From: Streptomyces sp. 1222.5
GTDB lineage: Bacteria > Actinomycetota > Actinomycetes > Streptomycetales > Streptomycetaceae
Assembly (NCBI RefSeq): GCF_900105245.1
Contig: NZ_FNSZ01000001.1
Coordinates: 7,748,001 to 7,812,000 of the forward strand
Reading direction: 5' to 3'
DNA length: 64,000 bases
Shown here piece after piece: positions 34,554-41,994 of this stretch. Position 1 is the stretch's first letter, and each line of letters starts with the position of its first letter. The position numbers were made by a program, and so were the translations under genes. The notes beneath the pieces are model-generated. The model did no database searches, was not told where the DNA came from, and saw only the letters and a list, made by a program, of their open reading frames with translations.

Positions 34554-36065
34554 GTGAGCGTCGACCCTCCGTCCTCCGGCCACCCCACCGGGCCGCCCTC
34601 AGGGCCCCTGTCGGGATCCAACCGGCCGCCCAGCGGGCCGCCTCCCTCGCAGCCGCCCGGCAGGGGCACCGGCCCCGGGCAGCCGCACGGGCCGTGGTGG
34701 AAGTCCGTGCCCCGCATGGTCGCCGCCACCGCGGCGGTGATCGTCGCCGTCGTCCTGGCGGTCGTCTTCACCCGCGGTGGCGGCGGTTCCTCCGCCAAGG
34801 GCGGCGAGGTCTTCCTGCAGTCCGCCGGCAGCACGGGCCAGGACCCGTACACGCCGTCGACCGCCCGGCAGAACTCCGCCGCTCCGGAACCGGCCGTCTC
34901 CGCCATGCCCACCACGGGAGCGGCCAACGAGGTACGCGGAGTGGAGGGCGGGGCGCCCGGTCTGTACACCGGCACCAAGAACGTCCCCGCCTGCGACGTG
35001 GACAAGCAGATCACCTACCTGCGGGCGGACCCGGCCAAGAACCGGTCCTTCGCCTCCGCCTCCGGTGTCCAGCCGTCGGGCGTACCGGCCTATCTGCGCT
35101 CGCTGACCCCCGTCCAGCTGCGCGTCGACACCCGCGTCACCGACCACGGCTACCGTGCCGGATCCGGCACCGCCCGTCAGGCCGTGCTCCAGGCGGGCAC
35201 CGCCGTCCTGGTCGACGGACACGGCGTGCCCCGGGTGCGCTGCGCGAGCGGCAACCCGCTGACCCCGCCGGTCGCCCAGCGGGCCACACCGAAGATCGTG
35301 GGGCAGCGCTGGGCTGCGTACAGCCCCGCGCGCGTGGTCGTGGTGACGCCTGCGGCGAAGCCCGTCAAGGTCTTCGTGCTCTTCGACACCCGCCACGACG
35401 ACTGGATCCACCGGCAGCGCGGCGACCACGACTGCCGGCACGACCGGCACGCCGCGCCGCCGGTGCTGCCGAACCCCTGGAACGCGCCGAGGCCGAGCGG
35501 GTCCCCGACCTCGCCGCCGAACTCCTCCACGTCCCCGTCGTCCCCGCCGTCCACCTCACCGTCCGAGTCCAAGCCCTCGGGGTCCAAGCCGTCGGAGTCC
35601 AAGCCGTCGGAGTCCAAGCCGTCGGGATCGAAGTCCTCCGAGTCGAAGTCACCGGAGTCGGGATCCAAGACCCCCGAGTCGAAGACGCCCGAGTCGAAGA
35701 CCCCGGAGAGCAAGCCGGAGTCGAAGACCCCCGAGTCCAAGACACCCGAGTCCAAGACACCCGAGTCCAAGACGCCCGAGTCCAAGACACCGGAGAGCAA
35801 GCCGGAGTCGAAGACCCCCGAGTCCAAGACACCCGAGTCCAAGACACCCGAGTCCAAGACGCCCGAGTCCAAGACCCCGGAGAGCAAGCCGGAGTCGAAG
35901 ACCCCCGAGTCGGCCAGCCAGGCGCCGACCTCGCAGCAGCAGTCCGCGACCGAGTCGGTCGCCCCGACCTCCGGCTCCGCGCCGGCCGAGACGTCCACGT
36001 TCACCACCCGGTCCGGTAACGTCACGCCGCCGGAGTCGCCACGGAGCGTGTCGCCTACGGTATGA
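34554..36065 (+). CDS. Membrane-anchored DUF6777-like protein with PESK repeat stalk
   Basis: A 503-residue protein: a cytoplasmic Pro/Gly/Ser-rich N-terminus (1-48), one membrane helix (about 53-73, VAATAAVIVAVVLAVVF), and an extracellular domain (about 80-300, KGGEVFLQSAGSTGQDPYTP; QITYLRADPAKNRSFASASG; VLVDGHGVPRVRCASGNPL) matching what I recall of the DUF6777 pattern. It ends in a low-complexity tail of PESK/PESKT repeats from about residue 335 to 455 and a Ser/Thr-rich end. The tail should be extended and disordered and could span the cell wall. It follows the FHA exporter/kinase genes and probably acts with them. Repeat number should vary between strains. Confidence 0.8.
   Translation: MSVDPPSSGHPTGPPSGPLSGSNRPPSGPPPSQPPGRGTGPGQPHGPWWKSVPRMVAATAAVIVAVVLAVVFTRGGGGSSAKGGEVFLQSAGSTGQDPYTPSTARQNSAAPEPAVSAMPTTGAANEVRGVEGGAPGLYTGTKNVPACDVDKQITYLRADPAKNRSFASASGVQPSGVPAYLRSLTPVQLRVDTRVTDHGYRAGSGTARQAVLQAGTAVLVDGHGVPRVRCASGNPLTPPVAQRATPKIVGQRWAAYSPARVVVVTPAAKPVKVFVLFDTRHDDWIHRQRGDHDCRHDRHAAPPVLPNPWNAPRPSGSPTSPPNSSTSPSSPPSTSPSESKPSGSKPSESKPSESKPSGSKSSESKSPESGSKTPESKTPESKTPESKPESKTPESKTPESKTPESKTPESKTPESKPESKTPESKTPESKTPESKTPESKTPESKPESKTPESASQAPTSQQQSATESVAPTSGSAPAETSTFTTRSGNVTPPESPRSVSPTV
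35561..35911 (+). repeat. In-gene PESK(T) tandem repeats with two 87-bp higher-order units
   Basis: A 15-bp unit encoding PESKT is repeated many times. A higher-order 87-bp unit (PESK once plus PESKT five times, 29 residues) begins at 35703 and 35790, with a partial third copy at 35877; the two full copies are almost identical. The first 140 bp are more varied (SESKPSGSK-like). It is protein-coding, not a CRISPR array. Confidence 0.9.
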
Positions 36066-36211
36066 GCGGCGGATTCACACGCCCGGCCGTCGCCGTGAGC
36101 ATCGCCACTGTGCGCGCTGGGCGAACGTGGGACTGCCGGGCCGGGCTCGGGGTAAGGGGACTGGTGCAACAGCGAGCGGCCGGCCGGAGCGGGCCTACCG
36201 AGAGAGACAGC

Positions 36212-36664
36212 ATGACCGAACACCTGGGCGGGGCAGTGATACCGACTGGTTTCGACGTACCCGTGGAGCCGCTGCGACGCGCGGCGCACTACACCGGCGA
36301 GCCCGGATGCATCGCGGAGGCGCGCGCGTTCGCCGCCCAGTTCCTGGAGCAGCTGCGCACGGAGTGGTGCGCCGCCACCAACAGCCGTGCCGACGGTGAG
36401 CTGCTCCTCATGGTGAGCGAGCTGGTGACCAACGCCGACCGACACAGCGACGGCCCGTACATCCTGGAGCTGGAGGGCACCGACAGCTCCGTCACGGTGT
36501 CCGTGTACGACAGCAGCGGCACCCTGCCCCGGCGCTACCCGAAGGACCCGCAGCGCGTCGGACGGCACGGTCTGGAGATCGTGCACGCCCTCGCCTCGGC
36601 GGTCACCGTGGAGCGCGTGCCCGTGGGCAAGTGCGTGCGCGCAAGCTTCGAGCTGAAACGCTGA
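36212..36664 (+). CDS. RsbW-like serine-kinase/ATP-binding protein
   Basis: A 150-residue GHKL-type ATPase with N-box LMVSELVTNADRHSDGPY and nucleotide-lid motifs VYDSSGTLPRRYP and GRHGLEIVHALAS. Such proteins are anti-sigma-factor kinases or regulators of SigB-like sigma factors; a SigB-type sigma gene converges on it 65 nt away, so it may be its antagonist. The G1 box reads DSSG rather than DNGxG, so kinase activity is uncertain. The ATG at 36212 follows GAGAGA. Streptomyces has many such proteins, so the pairing is not proven. Confidence 0.82.
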   Translation: MTEHLGGAVIPTGFDVPVEPLRRAAHYTGEPGCIAEARAFAAQFLEQLRTEWCAATNSRADGELLLMVSELVTNADRHSDGPYILELEGTDSSVTVSVYDSSGTLPRRYPKDPQRVGRHGLEIVHALASAVTVERVPVGKCVRASFELKR

Positions 36665-36694
36665 CCTGCCGGACACGGCCGAGGAACGGACGAA

Positions 36695-36718
36695 GGGGCG
36701 GACCGGCCGGTCCGCCCC
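36695..36718. terminator. Bidirectional terminator palindrome
   Basis: GGGGCGGACCGG followed directly by CCGGTCCGCCCC is a perfect 24-bp palindrome between the convergent RsbW-like and sigma-factor genes; allowing a loop it gives a stem of about 10 bp for each transcript. Confidence 0.75.
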
Positions 36719-36729
36719 GAACCCGTGTC

Positions 36730-37617
36730 TCAGGCGCAGCCGAGTTCGCCGAGCATCCCCTGGCGCAGCCGGGTGATGATCCGCTTGATCAGCCGGGAGA
36801 CGTGCATCTGGGAGCAGCCGAGCCGTTCCCCGATCTCCGCCTGCGTGGCCTCCTCGACGAAGCGCATGTGGATGATCTGCCGGTCGCGGTCGCTCAGCTC
36901 CGCCATCAGCGGCGCGAGCGCGTGGAAGTCCTCGACGAGCCGCAGGCCCTCCTCCTCGACGCCGATGAAGTCGGCGAGGACGGACTCGCCGTGCTCGGGA
37001 CCGTCACCGGTGAGCGCGGCGTCCAGGGAGGCGGAGTTGTAGCCGTTGGAGGCGAGCTGGGCCTCGACCACCTCGCCCTCGGAGAGGTTCATGAGCGTGG
37101 CGAGTTCGGCGACCGTGGGGTCCCGGTCCAGCCGGCTGGACAGCTCCTCGCGCGCCTTGGCGAGTTCCACCCGCAGTTCCTGGAGCCGGCGCGGTACGTG
37201 CACCGCCCAGGTGGTGTCCCGGAAGAACCGCTTGATCTCACCGACGATGTACGGCAGCGCGAAGGAGGTGAACTCGACCTCGCGCGCCAGCTCGAACCGG
37301 TCGATGGCCTTGATCAGCCCGATCATGCCGGTCTGGACGATGTCCTCCATGTCGTCGCCGCGGTTGCGGAACCGGCCCGCGGCGAACCGCACGAGCGACA
37401 TGTTCATCTCGATGAGGGTGTTGCGCGCGTACTGGTACTCGTGCGTCCCCTCGTCCAGTTCGGTCAGCCGGCGGAAGAACTGGCGGGACAGCTCACGTGC
37501 GTCACGCGGAGCGACGGTCTTGGGGTCCGCGATCCCAGGCAGTGATCCCTCGCCCGTCCTGTGCTGCTCGGTCTTCTCGGTGACCTCTGCTTGCGACCGG
37601 ATCCCGGCGGTTTTCAT
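36730..37617 (-). CDS. SigB/SigF/SigG-family RNA polymerase sigma factor
   Basis: A 295-residue group 3 sigma factor with regions 2, 3 and 4: NRGDDMEDIVQTGMIGLIKA and FTSFALPYIVGEIKRFFRD (region 2), PTVAELATLMNLSEGEV (region 3) and LSDRDRQIIHMRFVEEATQA, then GCSQMHVSRLIKRI (region 4). Streptomyces carries about nine such paralogues for stress and development; the symbol cannot be fixed from sequence alone. The ATG at 37617 follows GGGAGAGGTA, preferred to 37638. Region 37618-37861 upstream holds its promoter. A possible RsbW-type antagonist is encoded just beyond its 3' end. Confidence 0.93.
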   Translation of the reverse strand: MKTAGIRSQAEVTEKTEQHRTGEGSLPGIADPKTVAPRDARELSRQFFRRLTELDEGTHEYQYARNTLIEMNMSLVRFAAGRFRNRGDDMEDIVQTGMIGLIKAIDRFELAREVEFTSFALPYIVGEIKRFFRDTTWAVHVPRRLQELRVELAKAREELSSRLDRDPTVAELATLMNLSEGEVVEAQLASNGYNSASLDAALTGDGPEHGESVLADFIGVEEEGLRLVEDFHALAPLMAELSDRDRQIIHMRFVEEATQAEIGERLGCSQMHVSRLIKRIITRLRQGMLGELGCA

Positions 37618-37826
37618 TACCTCTCCCACGAAAGTCACGGTTCGACGACTACTGCACCTGCGGCCTCGGTGTCCGTTTCTTTCCGAATTCTGCTTAAGGC
37701 GCGTGTTCCCCGGTACCCCTCATCCGGAGGACCATGCCTTCTCGGCAGAGTGCTCACTCCTCGGGTACCCCCGGTGACGCCGAGCATGCGCCCCGGGGAT
37801 TTCCCTCTCGGCGCAACGCCCGCCCC

Positions 37827-37854
37827 TTGATCCGGCGGCCCCGGCTCCTAGGCT
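37827..37854 (+). promoter_or_regulatory. Promoter for leaderless XRE-type regulator mRNA
   Basis: TTGATC (37827-37832), 16 bp, TAGGCT (37849-37854), then exactly 7 nt to the GTG at 37862. The close match and absence of a ribosome-binding site indicate a leaderless transcript. Confidence 0.65.
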
Positions 37855-37861
37855 GACCCGG

Positions 37862-38263
37862 GTGAGCGATCAGGTGAGCGACGAAGCCCGGGTGATCCCG
37901 CTGCGACCTGCCCCAGCCCGCCCGGACGCGGGCCGGCCGGCGCCCGGGGAACCGGGGCCGAGAGAACCGCTGTGGCGCGATCTGGTCGGCGAGGTGCTGC
38001 GCCGGGAGCGCCGGGCACAGGAGCGCACGATCAAGGACGTGGCCGAGGCGGCCCGTATCTCGCTGCCCTATCTGTCCGAGGTCGAGCGCGGCCGCAAGGA
38101 AGCCTCCTCGGAGGTCCTCGCGGCCGCCGCCCACGCGCTCGGCCTGGGCCTCGGCGACCTGCTGTCGCTGGCGCACGGCGAGCTGACCCGCCGGACGACC
38201 CCGCACCGCCGGCCGGCCGCCGTGCCGCGCCGCCCGTACGACGGGCTCGCCCTGGCCGCCTGA
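37862..38263 (+). CDS. XRE-family regulator, ClgR/PopR-like
   Basis: A 133-residue protein whose residues 38-105 closely follow the ClgR pattern: LVGEVLRRERRAQERTIKDV, ISLPYLSEVERGRKEASSEV and ALGLGLGDLLS. ClgR and PopR activate clp protease genes in Streptomyces and are themselves degraded by ClpP through their C-termini. This protein ends in GLALAA, resembling those degrons and the SsrA tag. Residues 1-37 are a Pro/Arg-rich extension not found in ClgR. The GTG at 37862 is supported by promoter spacing; a second GTG at 37874 is possible. It may be a third paralogue of that group. Confidence 0.8.
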   Translation: MSDQVSDEARVIPLRPAPARPDAGRPAPGEPGPREPLWRDLVGEVLRRERRAQERTIKDVAEAARISLPYLSEVERGRKEASSEVLAAAAHALGLGLGDLLSLAHGELTRRTTPHRRPAAVPRRPYDGLALAA

Positions 38264-38265
38264 CG

Positions 38266-39462
38266 TCAGGTGCGGCGCAGCTGCCGGAAGAACGCCCGGA
38301 CGTCGTCGACCAGCAGGTCCGGTTCCTCCATGGCCGCGAAGTGGCCGCCCCGGTCGAACTCCGTCCAGCGCACGAGGTTCTCGGTCCGCTCCGCCTTGTG
38401 CCGCAGCGCGATCTGCGGTTCGGCCGGGAACAGCGCGAGAGCGGTCGGCGCCGCGGACGGCTCCGTCGGCCGGGCGGCCCGGCCGACGGCGTGCGCCCGC
38501 TCGTAGTAGATACGGCCCGACGACCCGGCCGTACCGGTCAGCCAGTACAGCATCACGTTCGTCAGCAGCCGGTCCCGGCCGACCGCCTCCTCCGGCAGTT
38601 CCTCGGAGTCCGACCACTCCCGGAACTTCTCCACGATCCAGGCGAGCTGGCCGACGGGGGAGTCCGTCAGGGCGTACGCCAGGGTGTGCGGCCGGGTGGA
38701 CTGCAGGACGGCGTACCCCGTGCCCTCCCGCGACCACTCCGCCCAGCGCCGCCAGGACCGCAGCGTCCGCTCCCGCTCCTCGGGGCCGAGCCCGGCCAGC
38801 TCGTCCTCCGTCGGCTCGGTCGCCGCCTGGCCGCCGGGCAGCAGATTCAGATGGACGCCGATCACCCGGTCGGAGTGGGCCCGTCCCAGCTCGCGGGAGA
38901 CGGCCGCCCCCCAGTCGCCGCCCTGCACCCCGAACCGTTCGTGACCGAGCCGCCGCATCAGCTCCGCCCAGGCGTCGGCCACCCGGCCCGCCTCCCAGCC
39001 CGGCTCGGTGGTGGGGCCGGACAGCCCGAAGCCCGGCAGGCTCGGCACGACGACGTGGAAGGCGTCCGCCGCGTCGCCGCCGTGCGCCACCGGGTCGGTG
39101 AGCGGGCCGACCACGTCCAGGAACTCCACGATCGAGCCCGGCCAGCCGTGGGTCAGCACCAGCGGGGTAGCGTCCGGCTCGGGGGAGGGCACCTGGGCGA
39201 AGTGGACGTTCGCCCCGTCGATCGTGGTGGTGTACTGCGGCCACCGGTTCAGTTCCGCCTCGGCGGCACGCCAGTCGTAGGTGTGCCGCCAGTACCGCAC
39301 CAGGTCCCGCAGGTAGCCGGCCGGGACGCCGTACTCCCAGCCCGCGCCGGGCAGCTCGGCGGGCCAGCGGGTGCGGTCGAGGCGGTCGTACAGGTCGTCG
39401 AGGTCGCTCTGCGGGACGGACAGGCGGAAGGGCTCGATGCTCTCGGCAGGCGAAGAGGTCAT
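38266..39462 (-). CDS. Epoxide hydrolase (alpha/beta-hydrolase fold)
   Basis: A 398-residue protein with the N-terminal EHN domain (PFRLSVPQSDLDDLYDRLDR) followed by the hydrolase core: oxyanion motif LTHGWPGSIVEF, nucleophile Asp in GVQGGDWGAAVSREL and catalytic His in DRGGHFAAMEEPDLL. This is the microsomal-type epoxide hydrolase layout, adding water to epoxides to give diols. The ATG at 39462 has TAGCAT exactly 7 nt upstream, suggesting a leaderless transcript. It converges with the XRE gene, leaving only 2 nt. Confidence 0.92.
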   Translation of the reverse strand: MTSSPAESIEPFRLSVPQSDLDDLYDRLDRTRWPAELPGAGWEYGVPAGYLRDLVRYWRHTYDWRAAEAELNRWPQYTTTIDGANVHFAQVPSPEPDATPLVLTHGWPGSIVEFLDVVGPLTDPVAHGGDAADAFHVVVPSLPGFGLSGPTTEPGWEAGRVADAWAELMRRLGHERFGVQGGDWGAAVSRELGRAHSDRVIGVHLNLLPGGQAATEPTEDELAGLGPEERERTLRSWRRWAEWSREGTGYAVLQSTRPHTLAYALTDSPVGQLAWIVEKFREWSDSEELPEEAVGRDRLLTNVMLYWLTGTAGSSGRIYYERAHAVGRAARPTEPSAAPTALALFPAEPQIALRHKAERTENLVRWTEFDRGGHFAAMEEPDLLVDDVRAFFRQLRRT

Positions 39463-39583
39463 GATCCGGATGCTAGGCGGACCCGCCGTTCACCCGCCCG
39501 GGTGTTTCCGGCGGACGGCCGATGAGTTCCGCACCGGGAACGGGTCGATACAGGCGAACGCATTCCACGCCCAGGAGGTGCCC

Positions 39584-40066
39584 ATGACCACCGACGGATT
39601 CACCACGTGTCTCTGGTTCGACGGCCAGGCCGAGGAGGCCGCCGAGTTCTACGTGTCCGTCTTCAAGAACTCCAGCATCGGCCGGGTCAGCCACTACAGC
39701 GACTCCGGGTACGGAGAGACCGGCTCGGTGCTGACGGTCGAGTTCACCGCCAACGGACAGCGGTTCGTCGCCCTCAACGGCGGACCCCAGTTCACCTTCA
39801 ACGAGGCCGTCTCCTTCCAGATCCTGTGCGCCGACCAGGCGGAAATCGACCACTACTGGGCCAAGCTCACCGAGAACGGCGGACAGCCCGGCCCGTGCGG
39901 CTGGCTCAAGGACCGGTACGGCGTCTCGTGGCAGGTCGTCTACGCCCGGCTGGCCGACATGATCCACGACCCTGACCGGGCGAAGGTCGACCGGGCCACG
40001 AAGGCCATGATGGCCATGGGCAAGCTGGACGTCGCCGCGCTCGACAGGGCGTACGCGGGGGAGTAG
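39584..40066 (+). CDS. PhnB-like VOC protein
   Basis: A 160-residue protein (GFTTCLWFDGQAEEAAEFYV; GPCGWLKDRYGVSWQVV; DRAKVDRATKAMMAMGKLD) of the PhnB/3-demethylubiquinone-methyltransferase-like VOC branch. No methyltransferase domain is present, so the name often transferred to it is misleading; the function is unknown. The ATG at 39584 follows a strong AGGAGGT. It stands alone, divergent from the epoxide hydrolase and convergent with the phosphotransferase gene. Confidence 0.88.
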   Translation: MTTDGFTTCLWFDGQAEEAAEFYVSVFKNSSIGRVSHYSDSGYGETGSVLTVEFTANGQRFVALNGGPQFTFNEAVSFQILCADQAEIDHYWAKLTENGGQPGPCGWLKDRYGVSWQVVYARLADMIHDPDRAKVDRATKAMMAMGKLDVAALDRAYAGE

Positions 40067-40072
40067 CGGGGA

Positions 40073-40993
40073 TCAGGACGCCCGTCCGGCCTCGTCGAGG
40101 ATCTCGGCGATCACATGCCGGGAGTTCTCCGCGAGCGCCGGATTGGTGTCCCGGTAGTACGGCAGCTGGATCAGCGAGATCGACAGCGCCCAGCCCCGTC
40201 CGCGCGCCCACTCGGCGTCGTCCGCGCCCACGGCCGCGCGGAAGATGCCGCGGGAGCTCGCGGGCAGCAGGTTCCAGGCGACGACGAGGTCCACGGCCGG
40301 ATCGCCGGTCCCGGCGGTGCCGAAGTCGATCACGGCGCGCAGCCGGCCGTCGCCGCCGACCAGCACGTTCCCGGGAGACAGGTCGCCGTGGGCCCACATC
40401 GGCTCCCCGGTGTGGGCGGGGGCGTTCAGCGCCCGCTCCCACAGGGCCGTCACCGCGCCGGTGTCGACGCTGCCCGCCAGTGCGGCGACGGCCGCACGCG
40501 TGGGCTCGTCCCGGTCCGTCAGGGGCCCGCCCCGGTAACCGGGCGGACCGTCCTGCGGGTCGGCGTCGCGCAGCGCGCGCACGAACGCCCCCAGGTCCTC
40601 CGCCAGCCGCTCCGGCTCCGCCACGGCTCCCGCGACGGGGTTGCGGCCGTCGAGCCATCGGTAGACGGACCAGGGCCACGGGAAACCCGCATCCGGCTCG
40701 CCCACCCCCAGCGGCTCGGGCACGGCCGCCGGCAGCAGCGGACCGAGCCGGGGCAGCCACTGCTGCTCCCGCACCACGTCCGGTACGGCTCCGGGGCGCC
40801 GGGGGAGCCGGACCACCAGCTCGGAGCCCAGCCGGAACATGGCGTTCTCGGTCCCGGAGGACGCGAGACGCCTTACCGGCAGGCCGGCCCACTGCGGGAA
40901 CCGGCGGGCGATCAGGCGCTGGACCAGCGGGGCGTCGAGGTCGGGCTCGTCCGCGTGCATCTTGCGCGGCGGCCCGCTGTGGAAGGCACTCAT
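40073..40993 (-). CDS. APH-family phosphotransferase
   Basis: A 306-residue aminoglycoside-phosphotransferase-type kinase: Brenner motif MWAHGDLSPGNVLVGGDG, and IDFGTAGTGDPAVDLVVAW with the metal-binding Asp. An N-lobe nucleotide pocket is formed around TENAMFRLGSELVVRLPRR. Many members phosphorylate antibiotics, others small metabolites; resistance is not established. It follows the odorant operon on the same strand with 54 nt between, so read-through is possible. The start at 40993 is chosen over 40999; a further ATG at 40960 is also possible. Confidence 0.85.
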   Translation of the reverse strand: MSAFHSGPPRKMHADEPDLDAPLVQRLIARRFPQWAGLPVRRLASSGTENAMFRLGSELVVRLPRRPGAVPDVVREQQWLPRLGPLLPAAVPEPLGVGEPDAGFPWPWSVYRWLDGRNPVAGAVAEPERLAEDLGAFVRALRDADPQDGPPGYRGGPLTDRDEPTRAAVAALAGSVDTGAVTALWERALNAPAHTGEPMWAHGDLSPGNVLVGGDGRLRAVIDFGTAGTGDPAVDLVVAWNLLPASSRGIFRAAVGADDAEWARGRGWALSISLIQLPYYRDTNPALAENSRHVIAEILDEAGRAS

Positions 40994-41047
40994 CGGCACC
41001 CATTCCAGCGCCTCGACGCCCGTGCTGTCGACGGGATTTCGCGGGAC

Positions 41048-41947
41048 TCAGACCCGGTCGGCCACGATCAGCAGATACTGGAAGCTGCCGTTGCGGTAGG
41101 CGTCGAGGAAGGTGTCCTCGATGCCCGTGACCAGGTGATCGGCCTTCTTGCGCAGGTCCCAGTAGGGGATCGTGGCCTGGGTCAGATCCTCGACGTGGAC
41201 CGGTACCAGACGGTTGCGCGCCATTGCCCGGAAATACTCCGAGCGCGGGTGGATGTCGCAGATGTAGTGCGCGTTGATCAGCGACACCTCACGGGAGGCC
41301 TGCCCGTAGGTGTCGTTGTAGCAGCCGGTGATCACGACGTAGCGCCCGCCGCGGCGCAGCAGCCGGGCGTGCTCGGCGAACAGCAGGTCCAGCTCGACGT
41401 ACATGGTCGACTCGTTGTTCCACGAGGCCGCGTACGCGCCCGACTCGAAGCCCGTGTCGAGCATGTTGCGGTGGTGGTAGCGCACCTTGTGGTCGATGCC
41501 CCGCGCACGGGCCTGCTCGTTGGCGAACTCGGCCTGCTTGGTGGAGAGGGTGACGCCGTCCGCGTGGCAGCCGTAGCGCAGATGCGCCGTGACGCTGCCG
41601 CCGCCGCGGCCGCAGCCCGCGTCGAAGACCCGGTCGGTGGGGGAGAGCGGGCCGAGATGGGTGGCGAGCAGCTCGGCCTGGGCGTGTTCCAGGCGGTGCA
41701 GCTCGGTGGTGATGCGCTCCCGGCGCACGTCGGGGTCGGGCTCGTCGAGCACCGACAGATCGGCTCCCCCGATGCCGTAGTGGTGGTGGTACAGATCGTC
41801 GATCCTGCCGAGTTCGAGGTTGACCGGGTTCTCCTCGGCGTTCCAGTAGTCCGCGACGCGGCTCTGGTACGTGGACTGGGCCGGCACCGGGGCGGATGCG
41901 GTCCGGGCGACGGGGGCGGTCGTCAACGCTGACTCCTCGTGGTGCAT
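41048..41947 (-). CDS. Geranyl diphosphate 2-C-methyltransferase
   Basis: A 299-residue SAM-dependent methyltransferase with motif I VFDAGCGRGGGSV and regions typical of geranyl-diphosphate C-methyltransferase (PVNLELGRIDDLYHHHYGIG; SWNNESTMYVELDLLFAEHA; TQATIPYWDLRKKADH). It methylates C2 of geranyl diphosphate to give the substrate of the adjacent cyclase. A TTG at 41926, 6 nt after GAGGAG, is an alternative start that fits a ribosome-binding site better than the ATG at 41947. It is the third gene of the encapsulin-cyclase-methyltransferase operon. Confidence 0.93.
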   Translation of the reverse strand: MHHEESALTTAPVARTASAPVPAQSTYQSRVADYWNAEENPVNLELGRIDDLYHHHYGIGGADLSVLDEPDPDVRRERITTELHRLEHAQAELLATHLGPLSPTDRVFDAGCGRGGGSVTAHLRYGCHADGVTLSTKQAEFANEQARARGIDHKVRYHHRNMLDTGFESGAYAASWNNESTMYVELDLLFAEHARLLRRGGRYVVITGCYNDTYGQASREVSLINAHYICDIHPRSEYFRAMARNRLVPVHVEDLTQATIPYWDLRKKADHLVTGIEDTFLDAYRNGSFQYLLIVADRV

Positions 41948-41994
41948 GTGCCTGTTCTTCGTTCGCTGTGCGGGACTGCCACCCGAAGGGGCGG

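Noticed and set aside
35561..35911. CRISPR-like periodic repeats
   Set aside because: Period is 15 bp in frame with a coding gene, there are no unique spacers, and no cas genes are present.
35177..36676. Long minus-strand frame encoding LDSGVFDSG-like repeats
   Set aside because: It is the antisense reading of the PESK repeat in the plus-strand gene, which has a proper membrane anchor, start and neighbours; the antisense protein has no family pattern.
37711..37780. SigB-type promoter (GGGTA with GTTT) upstream of the sigma gene
   Set aside because: Two GGGTAC sequences are present on the minus strand but no GTTT-like -35 at the right distance.
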